From NCBI GenBank assembly GCA_002914805.1, contig JXTB01000231.1:253172-317171 (forward strand): a DNA stretch of 64,000 nucleotides, in the 5' to 3' direction. This document shows, piece by piece, positions 1 to 13,000 of this stretch. Source of the DNA: Parasponia andersonii (lineage: Eukaryota > Streptophyta > Magnoliopsida > Rosales > Cannabaceae). The notes beneath the pieces are model-generated. The model had not been told where the DNA came from, made no database searches, and worked only from the letters and a program-made list of their open reading frames with translations. Both the position numbers and the translations under genes were made by a program. Position 1 is the stretch's first letter, and every line of letters begins with the position of its first letter.

Positions 1-769
1 CTCATGACCAATTTCTTTCCTGAATTGGTAGCTGTCCGTTTTCGCATTTGGAATTCTGTGTTTACAAACAATTTATTAATTTAAAGGTTTGATAAATCAC
101 GGAATGATAAATTACATGCTATGAGATGATACACTTGGAGATCATGGTGCCCAGTGCCAACCTTTATATAATTGTCAACTTCACTCAATGAGTTCCATTT
201 TAAAATAAATCCCAAAAATTAAGTAGATACGTACTTGAAAGAAAATCACAGTCTAAGAGAAATCCACTGAATTATGACAATATATGTAATTATAGGTATA
301 ATTTTGTAGTAACACGCATCTTATAAATATCGAGATTCCTAAATTGGAATCTTCTAAGTATGTTTAAAGGAAAAAAAAAAACTTTAATCTTTTCACAAGT
401 ATAATATAATGTATATTATATATATATATATATATGAACTTCATCTGCGGCCAAATGGGATCAAGAGATCAGTTGTTTGGATCTTTAAAATCTAGCTGTG
501 AGAAATTGATACGTTCTAAAATATTACGATGAATCAGAGATTGGTTTTCTAGAGCAGACTTGATTGTTTCTCTTTGCTTCCCTTCAGCCTAACATTCTAG
601 ATTGATTATAATTGGCAAATGTGTTGACAAGTACCTCTTTTTTGAGCACTAATAGTCTGATAACATGGTTGGAATTTAGTCCCTCTGTGATGATGATGTT
701 TATATAATTTTGTGAGTCCTATAGACTCAATTGGTAGAATCAGATTTAAAAAGCTTGGCTGGTATGAGA
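1..769. other. AT-rich intergenic sequence
   Basis: No coding region, RNA gene or complete transposon is recognisable. The stretch is AT-rich with poly-A runs and a short TA microsatellite at about 417-434. Short open frames here have no recognisable domain. Confidence 0.6.
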
Positions 770-831
770 AACTTTGTAGTGAAATATAATCAAAGCACTC
801 AACTTTGTAGTGAAATATAATCAAAGCACTC
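770..831. repeat. 31-bp perfect tandem duplication
   Basis: Two identical 31-bp copies lie back to back (770-800 and 801-831), each starting AACTTTGTAGTG and ending CAAAGCACTC. It is a simple local duplication with no associated gene. Confidence 0.9.
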
Positions 832-1146
832 ATTCTTCACAATGCATTCCTCAACAACCTTTATTTATTAATTTTTGTCCCTGAAGCAATATGATTATTC
901 GCCTGCAAAGTATCTCAGAGCACATCAAGTTCAATTTTATAGCTTCTAGTTTCAAAGCCTGCTCACGACTTTTTATTTGATTATGAAAATTAAACTTTAC
1001 CCATCAAGAGAGCCAACTTGACTAAATGCATTTTGTCTTGGTTTTATGTAAGTACTTTGATACTAAACGGTGTGTCTCCTTTGGTGATTCCATTACCACT
1101 TATAAACAGTTATGCCATTAATTTCATGTGAATGTATTTAGTTGTT

Positions 1147-1157
1147 GTCCCACATCA
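1147..1157 (+). promoter_or_regulatory. Plant snRNA upstream sequence element (USE)
   Basis: GTCCCACATCA matches the plant snRNA USE consensus RTCCCACATCG at 10 of 11 positions. It starts 76 bases before the U2 5' end. A weak TATA-like ATTAAAACA begins at 1191, about 33 bases after the USE. In plants that spacing specifies RNA polymerase II rather than III snRNA promoters. The TATA element is diverged, so promoter strength is uncertain. Confidence 0.7.
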
Positions 1158-1222
1158 GAAGTGTATCAAAAGAGGAGAAGTTTTTGGAGGATTAAAACAA
1201 AGGCACAACTTCATTTCAAATC

Positions 1223-1418
1223 ATACCTTTCTCGGCCTTTTGGCTAAGATCAAGTGTAGTATCTGTTCTTATCAGTTTAATATCTGATACGTGGGCCAAT
1301 GGTCCACATGATATTAAATTACTTTTTTGAGGATTAGGGTTCATCAGGTAGCTTGCTACTTGGGCCCTTAAGTGTCTCTCAAGCGTTGCACTATAGTTTG
1401 GGCGTGGCACGATCCACC
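1223..1418 (+). ncRNA. U2: U2 spliceosomal snRNA (gene or diverged copy)
   Basis: The segment begins ATACCTTTCTCGGCCTTTTG and continues through the GTGTAGTATCTG branch-site recognition region. This is the invariant 5' half of U2, the RNA that pairs with the intron branch point in the U2 snRNP. Stem IIb is intact: GTGGGCCA pairs with TGGTCCAC with one G-U wobble. Stem IV has GCGTTGCACTAT. The length of about 196 nt is normal for plants. The region of the Sm site reads ACTTTTTTGA rather than the usual A-U6-like form, and stem III differs from the plant U2 I remember. With a good USE but a poor TATA it could be an expressed variant or a recent pseudogene. The 3' end is inferred from length; I saw no perfect 3'-box. 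Confidence 0.85.
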
Positions 1419-3334
1419 AAATCTTACTACGAAATGTTATTTTAATTCATATTGGTCTATAAAATATTCACATTTTAAAAGTTTCTTTAGAAAAATAATA
1501 TATTTTACATATATATAGATAAATGTCATTTTTAAATTGATATTTTTAATGCTTTGGTCAAGTTACCTGATTTGCTTGGATCATAAATTAATAAAAAATA
1601 GTATTTAATTAAAAAATTTTAATTGTAGTATTTTTCTAATTAAAATGTGGAAGTTTTAAAATCACTTCAAAATTTGGGATTTGTCAAATATTTTTGAAAT
1701 ATTACCGTAAAAAAAAAATCAAATTTCCTCTTTAAGCTATTTTAAGATGTGGGCCATTATAGGATTTAGTTTGAGAAAACCAAATGACCATTGTTTTAAA
1801 ATTGGTTTAATTAAATATTAGTATTTTAAAAATTATAGTTAAATATTTTTTTTTAAGTTTTAATCGTGGAATACGTTGTATTTTATTTTTGTCAGAGTTT
1901 GATATTTAGTTATTAATTTTTAAATTTGGTCATATAGCAAATTTTGGACAAAAAAATGGTGAAATAGCTAATTAGTCTTTTTTTTTTTTCAAAATTTTAA
2001 GTCAAATTACCGAATTTTGGATCACCTTTGAATAATGGTAAAAGTTTAAAGCTTATTTTAAAAATAGCTAATTTTATTTTTAATTAATCAAAACATATCA
2101 TCTATGTAAGGTCCCCTAATTTTGCCCCTGCATAGGGCCTCTTTTATAAACTATAGGATGTGTATCGGATGGATTAAACGGTATAATTGTGTATCTCATT
2201 AGATGCACCACGACACACTAAGTCAATGCATATTTAGGCTTTGAAAAAAAAAAAAAAAAACTATTTTTGTTGAAAATGCTTCTTTCTTCCTTCCAAGATC
2301 CAGGCAGTGTTTGAATCTGGCATTTGATAAATGAAAAGAAGATCCACAATTGGTGATAATTATGTTTAAAATCCTCTCAAATTGCAAGCAAAAAAATTAC
2401 CAAATTCTATGGAAAAAAAAAAAAAAACTGGAAGAACAAGTAGAGAAATTGATAAAGGAAGAATTTCAAATCAATACAATTGTGGAAAAAATAGCAAATC
2501 AGTAAATAATAGAAAAATTCAAGTTGGAAAGAATTTTCTCATCAATACTTCGAGATTTTTATTTAATTGCTCAGTTCCATTATATTTCACTCTCATTCCA
2601 ATGTATCTTTTACCACGCTAGATAACTTTTGTCCAATATTCACAAGTTTGGAGATGTGATTCTGGAGTTTCTTTTGGTCAACCTAAAATCTATTTGAGTT
2701 TTTCCACTTCAATTCCCTCTTTTATTTTCTCTCATTTCTTCCCCAAGCTTGACAGCCATTCCCTCTTTCTCTCTCTGAAGCAATTGCTCGAGTGGTTTTT
2801 TGGCATGAAGGTTCCAGAACAGTTCTACTACTTTTTATTTTTGACCATAGCTTTGAGAATCCGAACAAGTAAACAAACCCAAGAACAAGGAGATCTGTAT
2901 GGACTTTTATTTTTGGTTGAATCTCGGTACCCAGACTAGATGAAGAAGGCATATATGAGTTTCAATTTAAATAATAATAAAGAAAAAGATCAAGATGATT
3001 AGGCTAAATAATATTAACTGAATATTATAATTTATTTATTCTAATGACATAAGAAAAACGCTTAAAGAAACCTAAATAATAAATAGGTTAGCTTCAAATT
3101 AGAAGAGAGCGTTTTAAGAAGAACATAACTGAGAATAAATGGGTGTAGGGCAAGTTAAAGAGAGAAGCGTTTTTCTTATGTGGTAAGGTATACTTGTATA
3201 GTGAGCCTGACATTTTAATCATCAATCATTTTAGATCAAACAGTAAAATAGCTAAGGCCGCATGGAAGCCTTTACCACGTGCGGCCCTACAGTAGCTATG
3301 CCCTTTATATAAAATTGGTTTTTTTTTTTTTGGG
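1419..3334. other. AT-rich intergenic sequence
   Basis: Very AT-rich, with many A or T runs. I see no gene. Short open frames near 2382-2621 and 2694-2939 lack any domain, splice-site context or codon signal that would support them. Confidence 0.55.
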
Positions 3335-3490
3335 TATAAAATTGATTTTTTTTTAGAAAATATAAATCAACTAAAAAACAATCGTATATCAAAATAAAGT
3401 TATAAAACAGTTTATTATTGAATAAGTATTAAAAAAAATGATCATTTTTTAAATTGATCTAAAAAATATAGACATTTTTTATAAATACTA
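3335..3490 (+). repeat. Dispersed AT-rich repeat, copy 1
   Basis: About 155 bp starting TATAAAATTGATT, with blocks AAATCAACTAAAAAA, CAAAATAAAGTTATAAAA and TAAATTGATCT. It recurs in the same orientation at 4875-5027 with many small indels. The family is not identified. Confidence 0.6.
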
Positions 3491-4874
3491 TTTTTTTTTT
3501 ACCGGTTACAAATGTGAAACCTAATACACCAATGGAGAAATCGTTCTCCGACGCGAATTTCCCAAAATTGTCTCACAAGAAACTAAACCAAGAATGATGT
3601 AATAAAATAGTGAGAGAACAGTAAACGAAATACTAATCCCAACTTGCCCCATTGATATCTCTATTTTCGAATTTTATTTTTGAATTCTGATACAGTGATT
3701 TGCCAGTGATATTGTCATTTTAGTTTATTTTTATTTATTTCCTTTATTATCCTCTCTTGAAAAATAAATAAATAAATAACTTGATTCCCTGGAACGTATC
3801 CACCAAAATAAAGTATTGCATAATTTAACTAAATGTGACATAATTATTATTTTGTAATGATGAAGGTTAATTAGTTTTCCTTAAAAAAAAAAGATTAACT
3901 ATTTTATTACGTTCTATCTCACAATATTAAATGATGTTTTATGTCAAACAAGATAATTATAGTTGAATTACTTAGTATTAGAAAAATATTTTTATGGTAA
4001 AAATATATTTTACCAATTATAAACATGTATTACACCAATGGGTATAAAAAATTTGTACTATAAATGTAATTTTTTAATTAAAAAAAATCAGTAATACATA
4101 TCTATCTACTAAGACTTGTCTTTTTATATCAATTGCTTGAGATACTAGGCATAACATTAACATGTGAATGATATTGTATTACATGTTGGGCTTGTTTGAC
4201 TCGCAGCATTAAATTAGATTATACTATTTAGTATTAAATTGTGTTTGGTGCAACACATGACTAAAAGACAAATACATAATAAATATTTTTCTTAATGTAG
4301 TTTTAATCTTGTTTTATTTATAAATAAGTAAATGAAAATTTCTAAAATTAAAAAAAAAGAAATTTAAGTGATAATTATATAAAATAATATAATTCTGAAT
4401 TTATTTCTAAAAAAATGGGTATATGAAAATGAAATATATTTTTTAAATTGAAATAATAGAAAATGAAATTTAATGTATATATAGACATGTTATTGAAAAA
4501 TAAATAAACAAAAAAAAAGCCTAGCTGGAAGTCTGGAACTAAATTAACGCGCTTTTTAAATGGAATAAGTTAGTCTCATGGGAAAAACAACGAAAAGAGA
4601 GTTTGGATTCATTTGTCCAATCATCCATTTGGCCTGAACGTGGTGGCTCTGGCTCCCCAAAATGGGGCCAACAAGCTATAAGTGTAGTCTTATATGGAGA
4701 TATCTAAAACAACCTCCCTATATAATAACAGTTAAAAAAAATGAACGGCTTTTAAGCCAAATGATCGAATTTTGGAACATTATTTGAAAAATGGACGTTA
4801 TTGAAAATTACTTGAAAAATAGTTATTTTTCATATTTAAATATTTGATTGAACAAAATATATTGATTTATTTTG

Positions 4875-5027
4875 TATAAAATTGATTTATTTTTTAAAAA
4901 ATAGATCAACTAAAAAATAGTCATTTATTAAAATAAAGTTATAAAATGGTTATTTATTAAATAAGTATAAAAAGATCATTCTTAAATTGATCTTGAAAAA
5001 AAAAAACGACATTTCTTATACATACTC
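4875..5027 (+). repeat. Dispersed AT-rich repeat, copy 2
   Basis: This is the second copy of the repeat at 3335-3490. The order of blocks is the same: TATAAAATTGATT, GATCAACTAAAAAATA, AAAATAAAGTTATAAAA, TTAAATTGATCTTG. The intervening 3491-4874 is AT-rich and holds no recognisable gene. Confidence 0.6.
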
Positions 5028-7137
5028 TAAGAAGAATAATACAAAAAAGTACAGTAATTTTACATTTTAAGCACATAATTTTATATCGTGTGGTTCTATT
5101 TTGTAATAAGATGTGATTCTAAATTATGTCACTATTTGACGGAAAGAATGAGTGTCAAAGAATTAAATTTACTTTCAAATAGAAAAGGTTTAAAACAAAT
5201 GCCTCCCTAAAAAAATTGCCAAATTAAGAGAAAGAATTGTTCTTTTATTTCTATTGTGCATTAAATGCAGATCGGCACTTTTGAAGATTAATCTAAACCC
5301 TATCCCTAAGTGGGGCATATTTGAGATATCCACAAAATGTCTCTTTCACCTAAAACAAATACCGACTTAACTTTATATGCATGCATATATATATATAGGC
5401 CATCATATTATTTTTTTTAAAAGAATTTTTTTAGTCATTTGATATGTTAGAAAAAAAAAAAATAATAATAAATATATATTATTTAATATTTTTTTTCTCA
5501 ATTTTTTAATGTGAAAAGACGTACATGGACAAATCAATATTTATAGAGAAATAAAAAGAAAAAAAATGCCTATAGAATTGGTGCCATATATATATATATA
5601 TATATATATTGGATTGGCAACTATATATATATATATATGTATGTTCCGTGGTTTGCTAAACTTAATGGGCCACATTCCCATTTGATGAAAGCCACTGGAT
5701 GAAAATGTAAGACCAACCAACCAACTAATTGAAAAACAGACAGTGGGTGGTCCAAGGTTCACTAATTGACGACTCTTGTTGAATGGAGTCGAGACCCATG
5801 ATTTTTTTTAACAAGCCTAGTCCTACAAATGTTATGACCTACTATATTTCATATGCTTTTGGACTTACGCTGAGCTAAAGAATTTTGCTCCTTTTTTCTT
5901 GTATTTCATGTAAGGAAAATACATTTCCTAACAATAGTGAGCCACGTATTTTAAACAATTTTATTAGATTATATTGTTCTAAGTGGACCAATTAAGTAAT
6001 TTATTTGATTTATTTAAGAATATTTAACAAGGTATACCGACAGTGACAGATATAAAATTTCATTGCAGCGGAGGCATAATATAAGAATAATAATTTTTTT
6101 TTTTTAAAAAGAAACAATCACATGAAATAAGATTTGCTTAGTAATAAAATTCTTATATTTTAATTAATAAATGATAAATGTTATCTGCCGAATTTTATAT
6201 ATTTCAAAAGTGTTATATGACAACCTTATCGTCAATTCGATTAGTAATTTTTTTTTTCTTAATTTACACGATGAAACTAATCCAAAAATAAATTTTAAAA
6301 AATATGAACTTCACACAGTCAATCCTTTTTTTTTTCAAAATTTTATTCATTCTAACTTCTAATAAATTATTTATCAATTGATTGATTATCATAATTTTAC
6401 ATATTTTAAAATGCTTATTGAAATTAAAAAAGAAATTTCTTCCTTTTAAAAAAATAATGAAAATAAAAAGTTAAGAAAAAAAAAAGAGAAATGAGAAAAT
6501 AAATTTATGGAGGCTATTAAGGGTTTTGAGAGATAATATAATGTAAATAGAAAATGTTGAGTATGACCATATGAGCATATTAGGAAAACAAATGACAATA
6601 AATGTGTATGGTTCAAAAATTAATAAAAAAGTAATGTATAGGGACCGAAAAAAAGAGTGAGGGCAAAGAAAAGGATGTATTTGAAAAGATAACAAAAAAT
6701 TGGGATAAATTTATAATTTTAAAATGCTGAGTGGGGGTCACTGCCCATACTCACCCAATATAGGTCCATCTATGGATATCCTATTAGTCTACCATGTTGA
6801 GTACGATGAATACTCAACAAAGGACTATTAAGGTACATATTAGAGATATGATTTCACAATTTTTTTACTTACGCTTATTCTCGATATAGTTTGCCATCAG
6901 TTATAGAGAATTCTATAGGAGTGTTTTAGAGATTAAGTTATGAAAAATCTAACTCTCAAGCTATAATTATTCATTTTTACGCTCTTGCTTTCAGTTCTAT
7001 CTTCCAAATTACTATCATTCAATATGGACTTAAGTATACTCAATGAATTTCTACTTTCCCAATTTTGCATGAATGTTATAGGATTTGTATTTAGTAATTG
7101 CAATATCATATTCATACTAATATTTCAAAATTAGGGA
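5028..7137. other. AT-rich intergenic sequence with TA microsatellites
   Basis: No gene is recognisable. TA microsatellites lie at about 5586-5610 and 5624-5637. Short open frames across them are translations of the repeat, not genes. Confidence 0.55.
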
Positions 7138-7221
7138 GCTTGAGTAAGGATGAAAATATTGATATCAAAAGTATCAGGGGCTTGAGTAAGGATGAAAATA
7201 TTGATGTCAAGGGTATCAGAA
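7138..7221. repeat. 42-bp imperfect tandem duplication
   Basis: Two copies (7138-7179, 7180-7221) of GCTTGAGTAAGGATGAAAAT followed by ATTGATRTCAARRGTATCAG, differing at about four positions. No function is suggested. Confidence 0.85.
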
Positions 7222-9042
7222 CTCTAATAATTGATGACATATTATCATCAATATTCGTGTAATTGCCTAAAAAATATTAAAACTTTAATTAGAGAAATAA
7301 CAAATAGTAAACAAAAATACAAATTCATCTAGTATATAATTAAAAACAACAAATATAGACCTAAAAAATTGACCAAACAAGTAAAATATTGGTGAAGAGT
7401 GAGAGGAGAAAACATCAAATCTAGCCCACGAAATAAATCGGGAAATATAAAAGTTCTGTCTATTAATTGGCACATTAGGATAAGAACTTGGAAATAGTGG
7501 CGTCGAAGCAAGAAAGGTAAATTGTTGTTGTTTTTTTTCCTTGAGTTAGTAACCATCAGTTGTCACGTAGGAGACGAGCATTATGCTCAAGTACAAAAAA
7601 AAAAGGGTTATATTTTTCAAGCATAAACGATGAACTTTCTCTAGTTTGAAAGTATGCTACATATTAAATGTGCAAAGATAATAATAGTATTGAGTTAACC
7701 CCCAATAATTTATTTATGATATTGCATATCTCATATATCCTATAAATGCTGGCCAATTTATGTGGTGTCTCGTACTGGATGGGCATTTATTCATGAATTT
7801 ATTTTATGACCTACAATCTCTCACTAAGCATTTTTCTTTTGAATTAGATGAAAGGTACTCCTAGTACTTCTCTCCATTTTCCTCCGCAACTAAAGAGTAT
7901 TATTACGATTATACTATCCTCTTCGCTCAAAATATGTATAAAAAAATTTTACTTTCCTCTATGTTTGGTGAAAAAGAAAAAAGAAGGGTGTTTCTGCATT
8001 TTGTGATTACATATGCAAACAATAGTCAATTCTTACTTTTAGGCTGCGTTTGCATCTTGAATTTTAGTGGGAAAAATGGTAAGAGAAAAGTCAAAGAAAA
8101 AACAAAGGGAAAATACTTTTCTAAAAGCTATAAGATTACTATTTTAAGACGTCGCCTCTCATGAACCTTTTTATTATAATTTACGTCCTCCAAAATTATC
8201 ATAAACATCCCTTATACTTTCTTCATCATAAAATATTTTCCTTCCATTTTTTAAAAAATCAAAACCAGAGAGAATAGAATTATTCCAAATTTATTTTCTT
8301 TGCTTCTAAAATCTAAGATCCAAACATAATCTTACTGTCTATTGCTAATTAGTCCAAAAGTGTTAAATTTAAATTTGTCTGACATTTACTGATTTATGTG
8401 TTTTTCTTTGCGATGAATAGGTTTCTGTAATTTACTTCAAGATATCATGGATGACGGACCCAACATCTTTCAAAAATATGTTCTTTTGAATTAAGCACGA
8501 TTACGTACAATTATTAGTTTTTAAGCAATCATATAATTACATATTATTTTTGAGACACAAATAAATAATAATAATAATAACAGTGATGACAATTATAATT
8601 TGGTGCTAATCACACTTATTCATTATGATTTGTTATTAATAAATTAAAATATGTGTATGGAATCCATTATTCAAGAAGACACAAAAAAAGAGTGCATTTA
8701 ATATTAATTCATTTTCCCCAAAAAACATATCACTCCGCTGTTACATTTCAAAATTAATATAAAAGTTCTACGAACTAGAATTGCTGTGAATTTTTAAGAG
8801 TTCATTGCTTCATTTCATTCTCTTCACAATCTCCAACTAGACCCGGGAAAAAAAATTATTATTATCACAATATTGACCATCAGGATTTCCTAGCTTTGAA
8901 TTTGGGGGAAAAAAAAAAAATCAAACTTTTCCTACCCTGCTTCCTCAAAAACAACTAAACAACAGTGAACGCCTGAAATGCCATGTATTTACTACCATCT
9001 ACGGCTAACGAAGCTAAAGTGGGCCAAGACAATGGCGGAGAC
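7222..9042. other. Intergenic sequence; 3' flank of the ATL gene at the right end
   Basis: No gene is seen. The last few hundred bases lie downstream of the minus-strand ATL gene and would contain its 3' UTR and poly-A site. No poly-A signal could be assigned with confidence. Confidence 0.5.
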
Positions 9043-9714
9043 TTAACTTGTCTCGTTGACTGTTATGACCACGCTGTCTTGCCGACCGGACCCATTTCCC
9101 GGCGACCCTTCTCTTCCATTTTCCGTCGACCCTTCTCTTCCATTTTCCGGCGACCTCTCTCTTTCTCTTTCTCTTTCATTTTCCTGTTCTGGGTTGGAAA
9201 CAGAAACCGACGACGCCGTTTGCTGCTGTTCAAGCAGTGAGTGGCGACAATTCGGGCACGACGAGTGGGACAAGAGCCAAGTATCGATACACCTCACATG
9301 GAACCCGTGGTTGCATTTGGGCAACACCCGAACCTTCTCTCCGTCCTCGAACTCCCCCAAACAGATTGGGCACTCCGTCGCCGGAATCTCCACTCCCGAC
9401 CCGTATACCGCCACCGGAATCTGCCGGAGCCGGCTCTTCTTCAGCCCAGTTCCGGCGAGCCTTGCCGCAGCCTGCTCCGGAGTCTCCACCGCTAACCGCC
9501 GGCTGCACCGGAGCGCGCAGCGGACGATGGAGTTCAGCCCCAGAGCACATATCAGCGCGCAGAGTAGCGCCGCCAAGATGATGACCATGTTGGTGTCGAA
9601 ATTCGACTCGCTGATGTACGAATCTCGGGTTCTGTTCCCATTCGAGGTCTCCGTAGTAGGAACCGTAAGCCCCGAGTCGAGAAGCCGGCGATGTACGGTC
9701 GGAATCGGATACAT
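9043..9714 (-). CDS. ATL-family RING-H2 E3 ubiquitin ligase (ATL78/ATL80-like)
   Basis: An intact, intronless 223-residue protein, typical of ATL genes in length and structure. ATL proteins are membrane-anchored E3 ligases that pass ubiquitin from an E2 to substrates, often in stress signalling. In order: a polar N-terminus; one hydrophobic membrane segment at about residues 42-63 ([20 protein letters not shown]) that runs into the GLD-type motif; a basic linker; and a RING-H2 finger at about residues 115-156 with [22 protein letters not shown] and CPNCR, the full C3H2C3 ligand set with the Pro and Trp that mark ATLs. The C-terminus is a low-complexity Glu/Arg tail followed by 8-residue repeats (ENGREGST type) encoded by a 24-bp DNA repeat. 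The first Met is kept because it gives the normal N-terminal extension. Which ATL member it is cannot be settled by eye. Open frames on the + strand over this GC-rich gene are shadows. Confidence 0.93.
   Translation of the reverse strand: MYPIPTVHRRLLDSGLTVPTTETSNGNRTRDSYISESNFDTNMVIILAALLCALICALGLNSIVRCALRCSRRLAVETPEQAAARLAGTGLKKSRLRQIPVAVYGSGVEIPATECPICLGEFEDGEKVRVLPKCNHGFHVRCIDTWLLSHSSCPNCRHSLLEQQQTASSVSVSNPEQENERERERERSPENGREGSTENGREGSPGNGSGRQDSVVITVNETS
9101..9148 (-). repeat. In-frame 24-bp minisatellite in the ATL C-terminus
   Basis: Two 24-bp units (9101-9124 and 9125-9148), GGCGACCCTTCTCTTCCATT plus TTCC, differ by one base. A third degraded unit follows. The period is a multiple of three, so gain or loss of units keeps the reading frame and changes only the number of 8-residue repeats. 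Confidence 0.85.
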
Positions 9715-10018
9715 GGTTCGAGATTTAAAGAAGAAACTGACTGGGGTGTTTCGTCGAACAGTTGATGAGTATAATTTTTGCTCAACTTTTGTGGGTTACT
9801 TGGGTTACAGTAATGTCGTCAAGATTCCAGCTAGAAGAAGAAAAGGGACATTGCAAAAGAATCAAACTTTCTTTCTCGATAGGATAACAAAGAAAAAGCA
9901 AATAGTGATTTGGGTCTTGGTGCGAGTGGCTGTTTCGAGAATCGGGGACCGTTTTTCCTTTTTTTCTTTTGTGTTTTCCCTGCCAGGATTCCAGCTTACC
10001 AATCAGAAAAATGGTCCT

Positions 10019-10028
10019 CTATATATAG
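10019..10028 (-). promoter_or_regulatory. Candidate TATA box of the ATL gene
   Basis: TATATATAG on the minus strand lies about 305 bases before the ATL start codon. Transcription from it would give a 5' UTR of roughly 270 bases. Position and sequence fit, but nothing else confirms it. Confidence 0.5.
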
Positions 10029-10099
10029 TAAGATGAGAGAAAAAAAAAAAACTCTTTTCTTGCTTGGAAAAGAAAATTTTACAAACAAGGCCAAATAGA

Positions 10100-13000
10100 T
10101 TATTGAGATTTGCAATGGAAAAGTAGTAAATTTTGACTGATTTTCTAACCTGAGACTGACCTGAAAATCTCAAAGCTAATTCACCAAATCGTTTTTGCTA
10201 TAATTGTTCGTGGATATTTTGAAGATGAGCTATTGTTGACACTAGTGGTGGAGAAACAGATGAGAGTGATTGAAAGGTGAATGATTGTATTTTGTATAGG
10301 GTATATGAATTATTTGAGATGTTTTTGGTCCTTGAAGAGAGTCAACTCTTGAGAAACATACTAGGATTTATATACGTATGGAGCTATTTTTTTATTATTG
10401 TTTTTGGTAACAGTATGATACCAAATTTGTTGCAAATCTACGCCTAAATGTACACGTTGTAAGTCTTAAAATATGAGACCAAAAGCTACTTCTGTTCTCT
10501 TTAAGTGAAAATTAATGCTGCGAGTTTGTCACCCTTGGTGCTTGTTACAGCCCGCTAATTCAAGTAGAAAAATACTAAATAACAAACCGAGGTGATATTT
10601 TTCACTGGTTTTTCAACTACTCAAAATTTATCATGAAAAATTGTGTAGATCTTTGTGTCTTAATATATGAGTCTTAGAGTTAGACATCCGATTGTTTAAA
10701 AATGATTGGTTAAAAATTAGACGATGAAACTAACCGTCAAAATTTTTATTAATAAGAATTTTATCGTATAAAACTGTACATGTCCTTATGTGGTAATATG
10801 AGTCTAAGAATTGATAACACGAGTGTGATTCCACAATTTATTAAGATTTAGTAACGAGTGTCTTTACTAATTATAAATAATATTATTTCATAAAGGTGAA
10901 TCTTGTGGATCTCACACTTTCTAATTAAGGTATAGTGTTAAGGATTGTAGCGTACTCATTGACATACTGTTCTGCTGTGAATCAATGCGTTTGGAAATCA
11001 ATAACGAGTCTCGGTAGCTAAACCTCCTCTCAAAAGTTAACAACTGTCATGACTTATGATGAAGTTATGTTTTGGTTACAAATTCAAATAGGTTTATGGC
11101 ATGGATTTTGATTATTAATAGGTCCAACAAGGCCAAAGTTTCGCAAATCAACAAGTGATGGGAAATATTGTTGATCACAAGTAACCATCAAAGAATCAAA
11201 TAATACTAGAACATGTTAACACACAACACCATTAATAAACATTTTAATTACCAATATTTTTTCTTTTCACACTGTCACTAAAGTACCCCTAGAACTGTCC
11301 CATTAGTAAAGCATAAAAAATATGAGATATATCATTGGTGTCACCTTTTGCCTAACTAATCATGATTAGGAGGAATTAATTTAAGATAGTAACACCTGGT
11401 AATAACAATCTAATCCCAAATCCATTGGTTGTACAGTTGTAATGGAGCCAAATAAGTCCAGCGTGGCTTGAACCAATCACAAATTGTTTAACATATGATC
11501 TGTACTAGGATGTAGATTGCATACGTAGTGGAGATTTTGCTGCCCTTGTCCCATTTGGCTAGGCTTCACTTTTGACATCACCAAGGTAGATAAGTATGAC
11601 AAAAATATAATATTTAGGGGATAAAAACTGATCGTCACCCCCCAAAATATCTCTTACCTTTTGCCCACAACGATACTTATGATCACACAATCGAACTGAT
11701 ATTTCTTTGATCCAAACAAAAAAAAAAAAAAAAAGAGGAATTGGGTTACTTCGCAGAATTATTCCCGTTTGGTCCCTAAAAGTTGCGTGAATTGTTCCTT
11801 CAAAATGACTTTAGTCAATAACATCCCAATGCACCGTAAAAGGAGAAACATTTAAATCTTATTTTTATGAAAAGCATTAGAAAAAAATTTATAACCGTTG
11901 AAGGTGACATGACATTACTTCTTGACCATTGAATTAGGTAGGATATTAGGTGACATGACTACTACGTGATGGTGCAGTTTACTGTTTATCGATCACAAAT
12001 TTTGAATTTATTTCGATTGTTTTGTCTCTTAACATATTTCGATATTTTTCTGACTCACATTACAATTATAGAATGCGTAAGTTGATAAAAATTCATATGA
12101 TAATCAAATAATATAAATCTGTAGGAACATATGAGCAGTTATAATTGTTTGGTAAAAGCTCTCGTGCCCTGTTACAATTTTTTTTTAAAAAAATTATTCA
12201 TCTCCTTTACTTTCGTGAAACCTTTTTTCAGTTAGATTTAGAAGGATGGCTACCTGTTTTAAGGCCAAGACTAGTAAAATTGCTATACACTTAGATGATG
12301 TAAACATCATTAACTTAACTGCCAAAGGCAATAATTTTTTATAAAGACATAAAATAAAGTAAAATATACTTTATCGTTAACCGATATAAACACATAAGAT
12401 AAGTGTGTCGCATAATATTTGTTAACCAGGTTAACTTCAAATTATGTTTTATTATCATACGTTCAATATAAGATTTTGTACAATGTTCTAGGTATTCAAG
12501 TGCAAAAACTATGTGGGTCACCCTCGATCCTACTTGTATACTCATAAATAAAACTTACTCATTAATCAATATGGTTAAAATATACTTATAAACAAACAAT
12601 TAGATATATTTTAAAGTTGTTTTTTCTTGTGAAAAAAGAAAAACACAGGATGAACAAACTGGAAGGATGGCTACCTGTTTTAAGTCCAACAAAAAATCAG
12701 GGTAGGTCTACAGAGGGTGGGGTATCCTCGTGAAAAAACGGGTACCAGAATGACGTGTCCAACTATGTGTCCCATCTGGTGGAGCCCACTGATGAAGATA
12801 GGTATTTGTGTTTTACTGTTTTGGACACTTGTCAGTCGTGGTCCCGTGGAGGTTTAGGGATAAAAGAATGAGAGAGGAAAAAAAAAAAAACAAAAAAAAA
12901 AAAAGCTCAAATGCAATTAACTGATTATTTGAACTACTTTCGCGAAAAGGAGCACTCAAAGTGCAACGAGAGCAGTGCAGTTAGGTTAGGTGAGAAAGAA

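Noticed and set aside
2694..2952. Overlapping open frames on both strands near 2.7-2.95 kb
   Set aside because: No domain, no splice context, and the two strands are equally open; low-complexity composition explains them.
9056..10036. Long + strand open frame over the ATL gene
   Set aside because: It is a shadow of the GC-rich minus-strand gene; no domain, and the real RING-H2 protein lies on the other strand.
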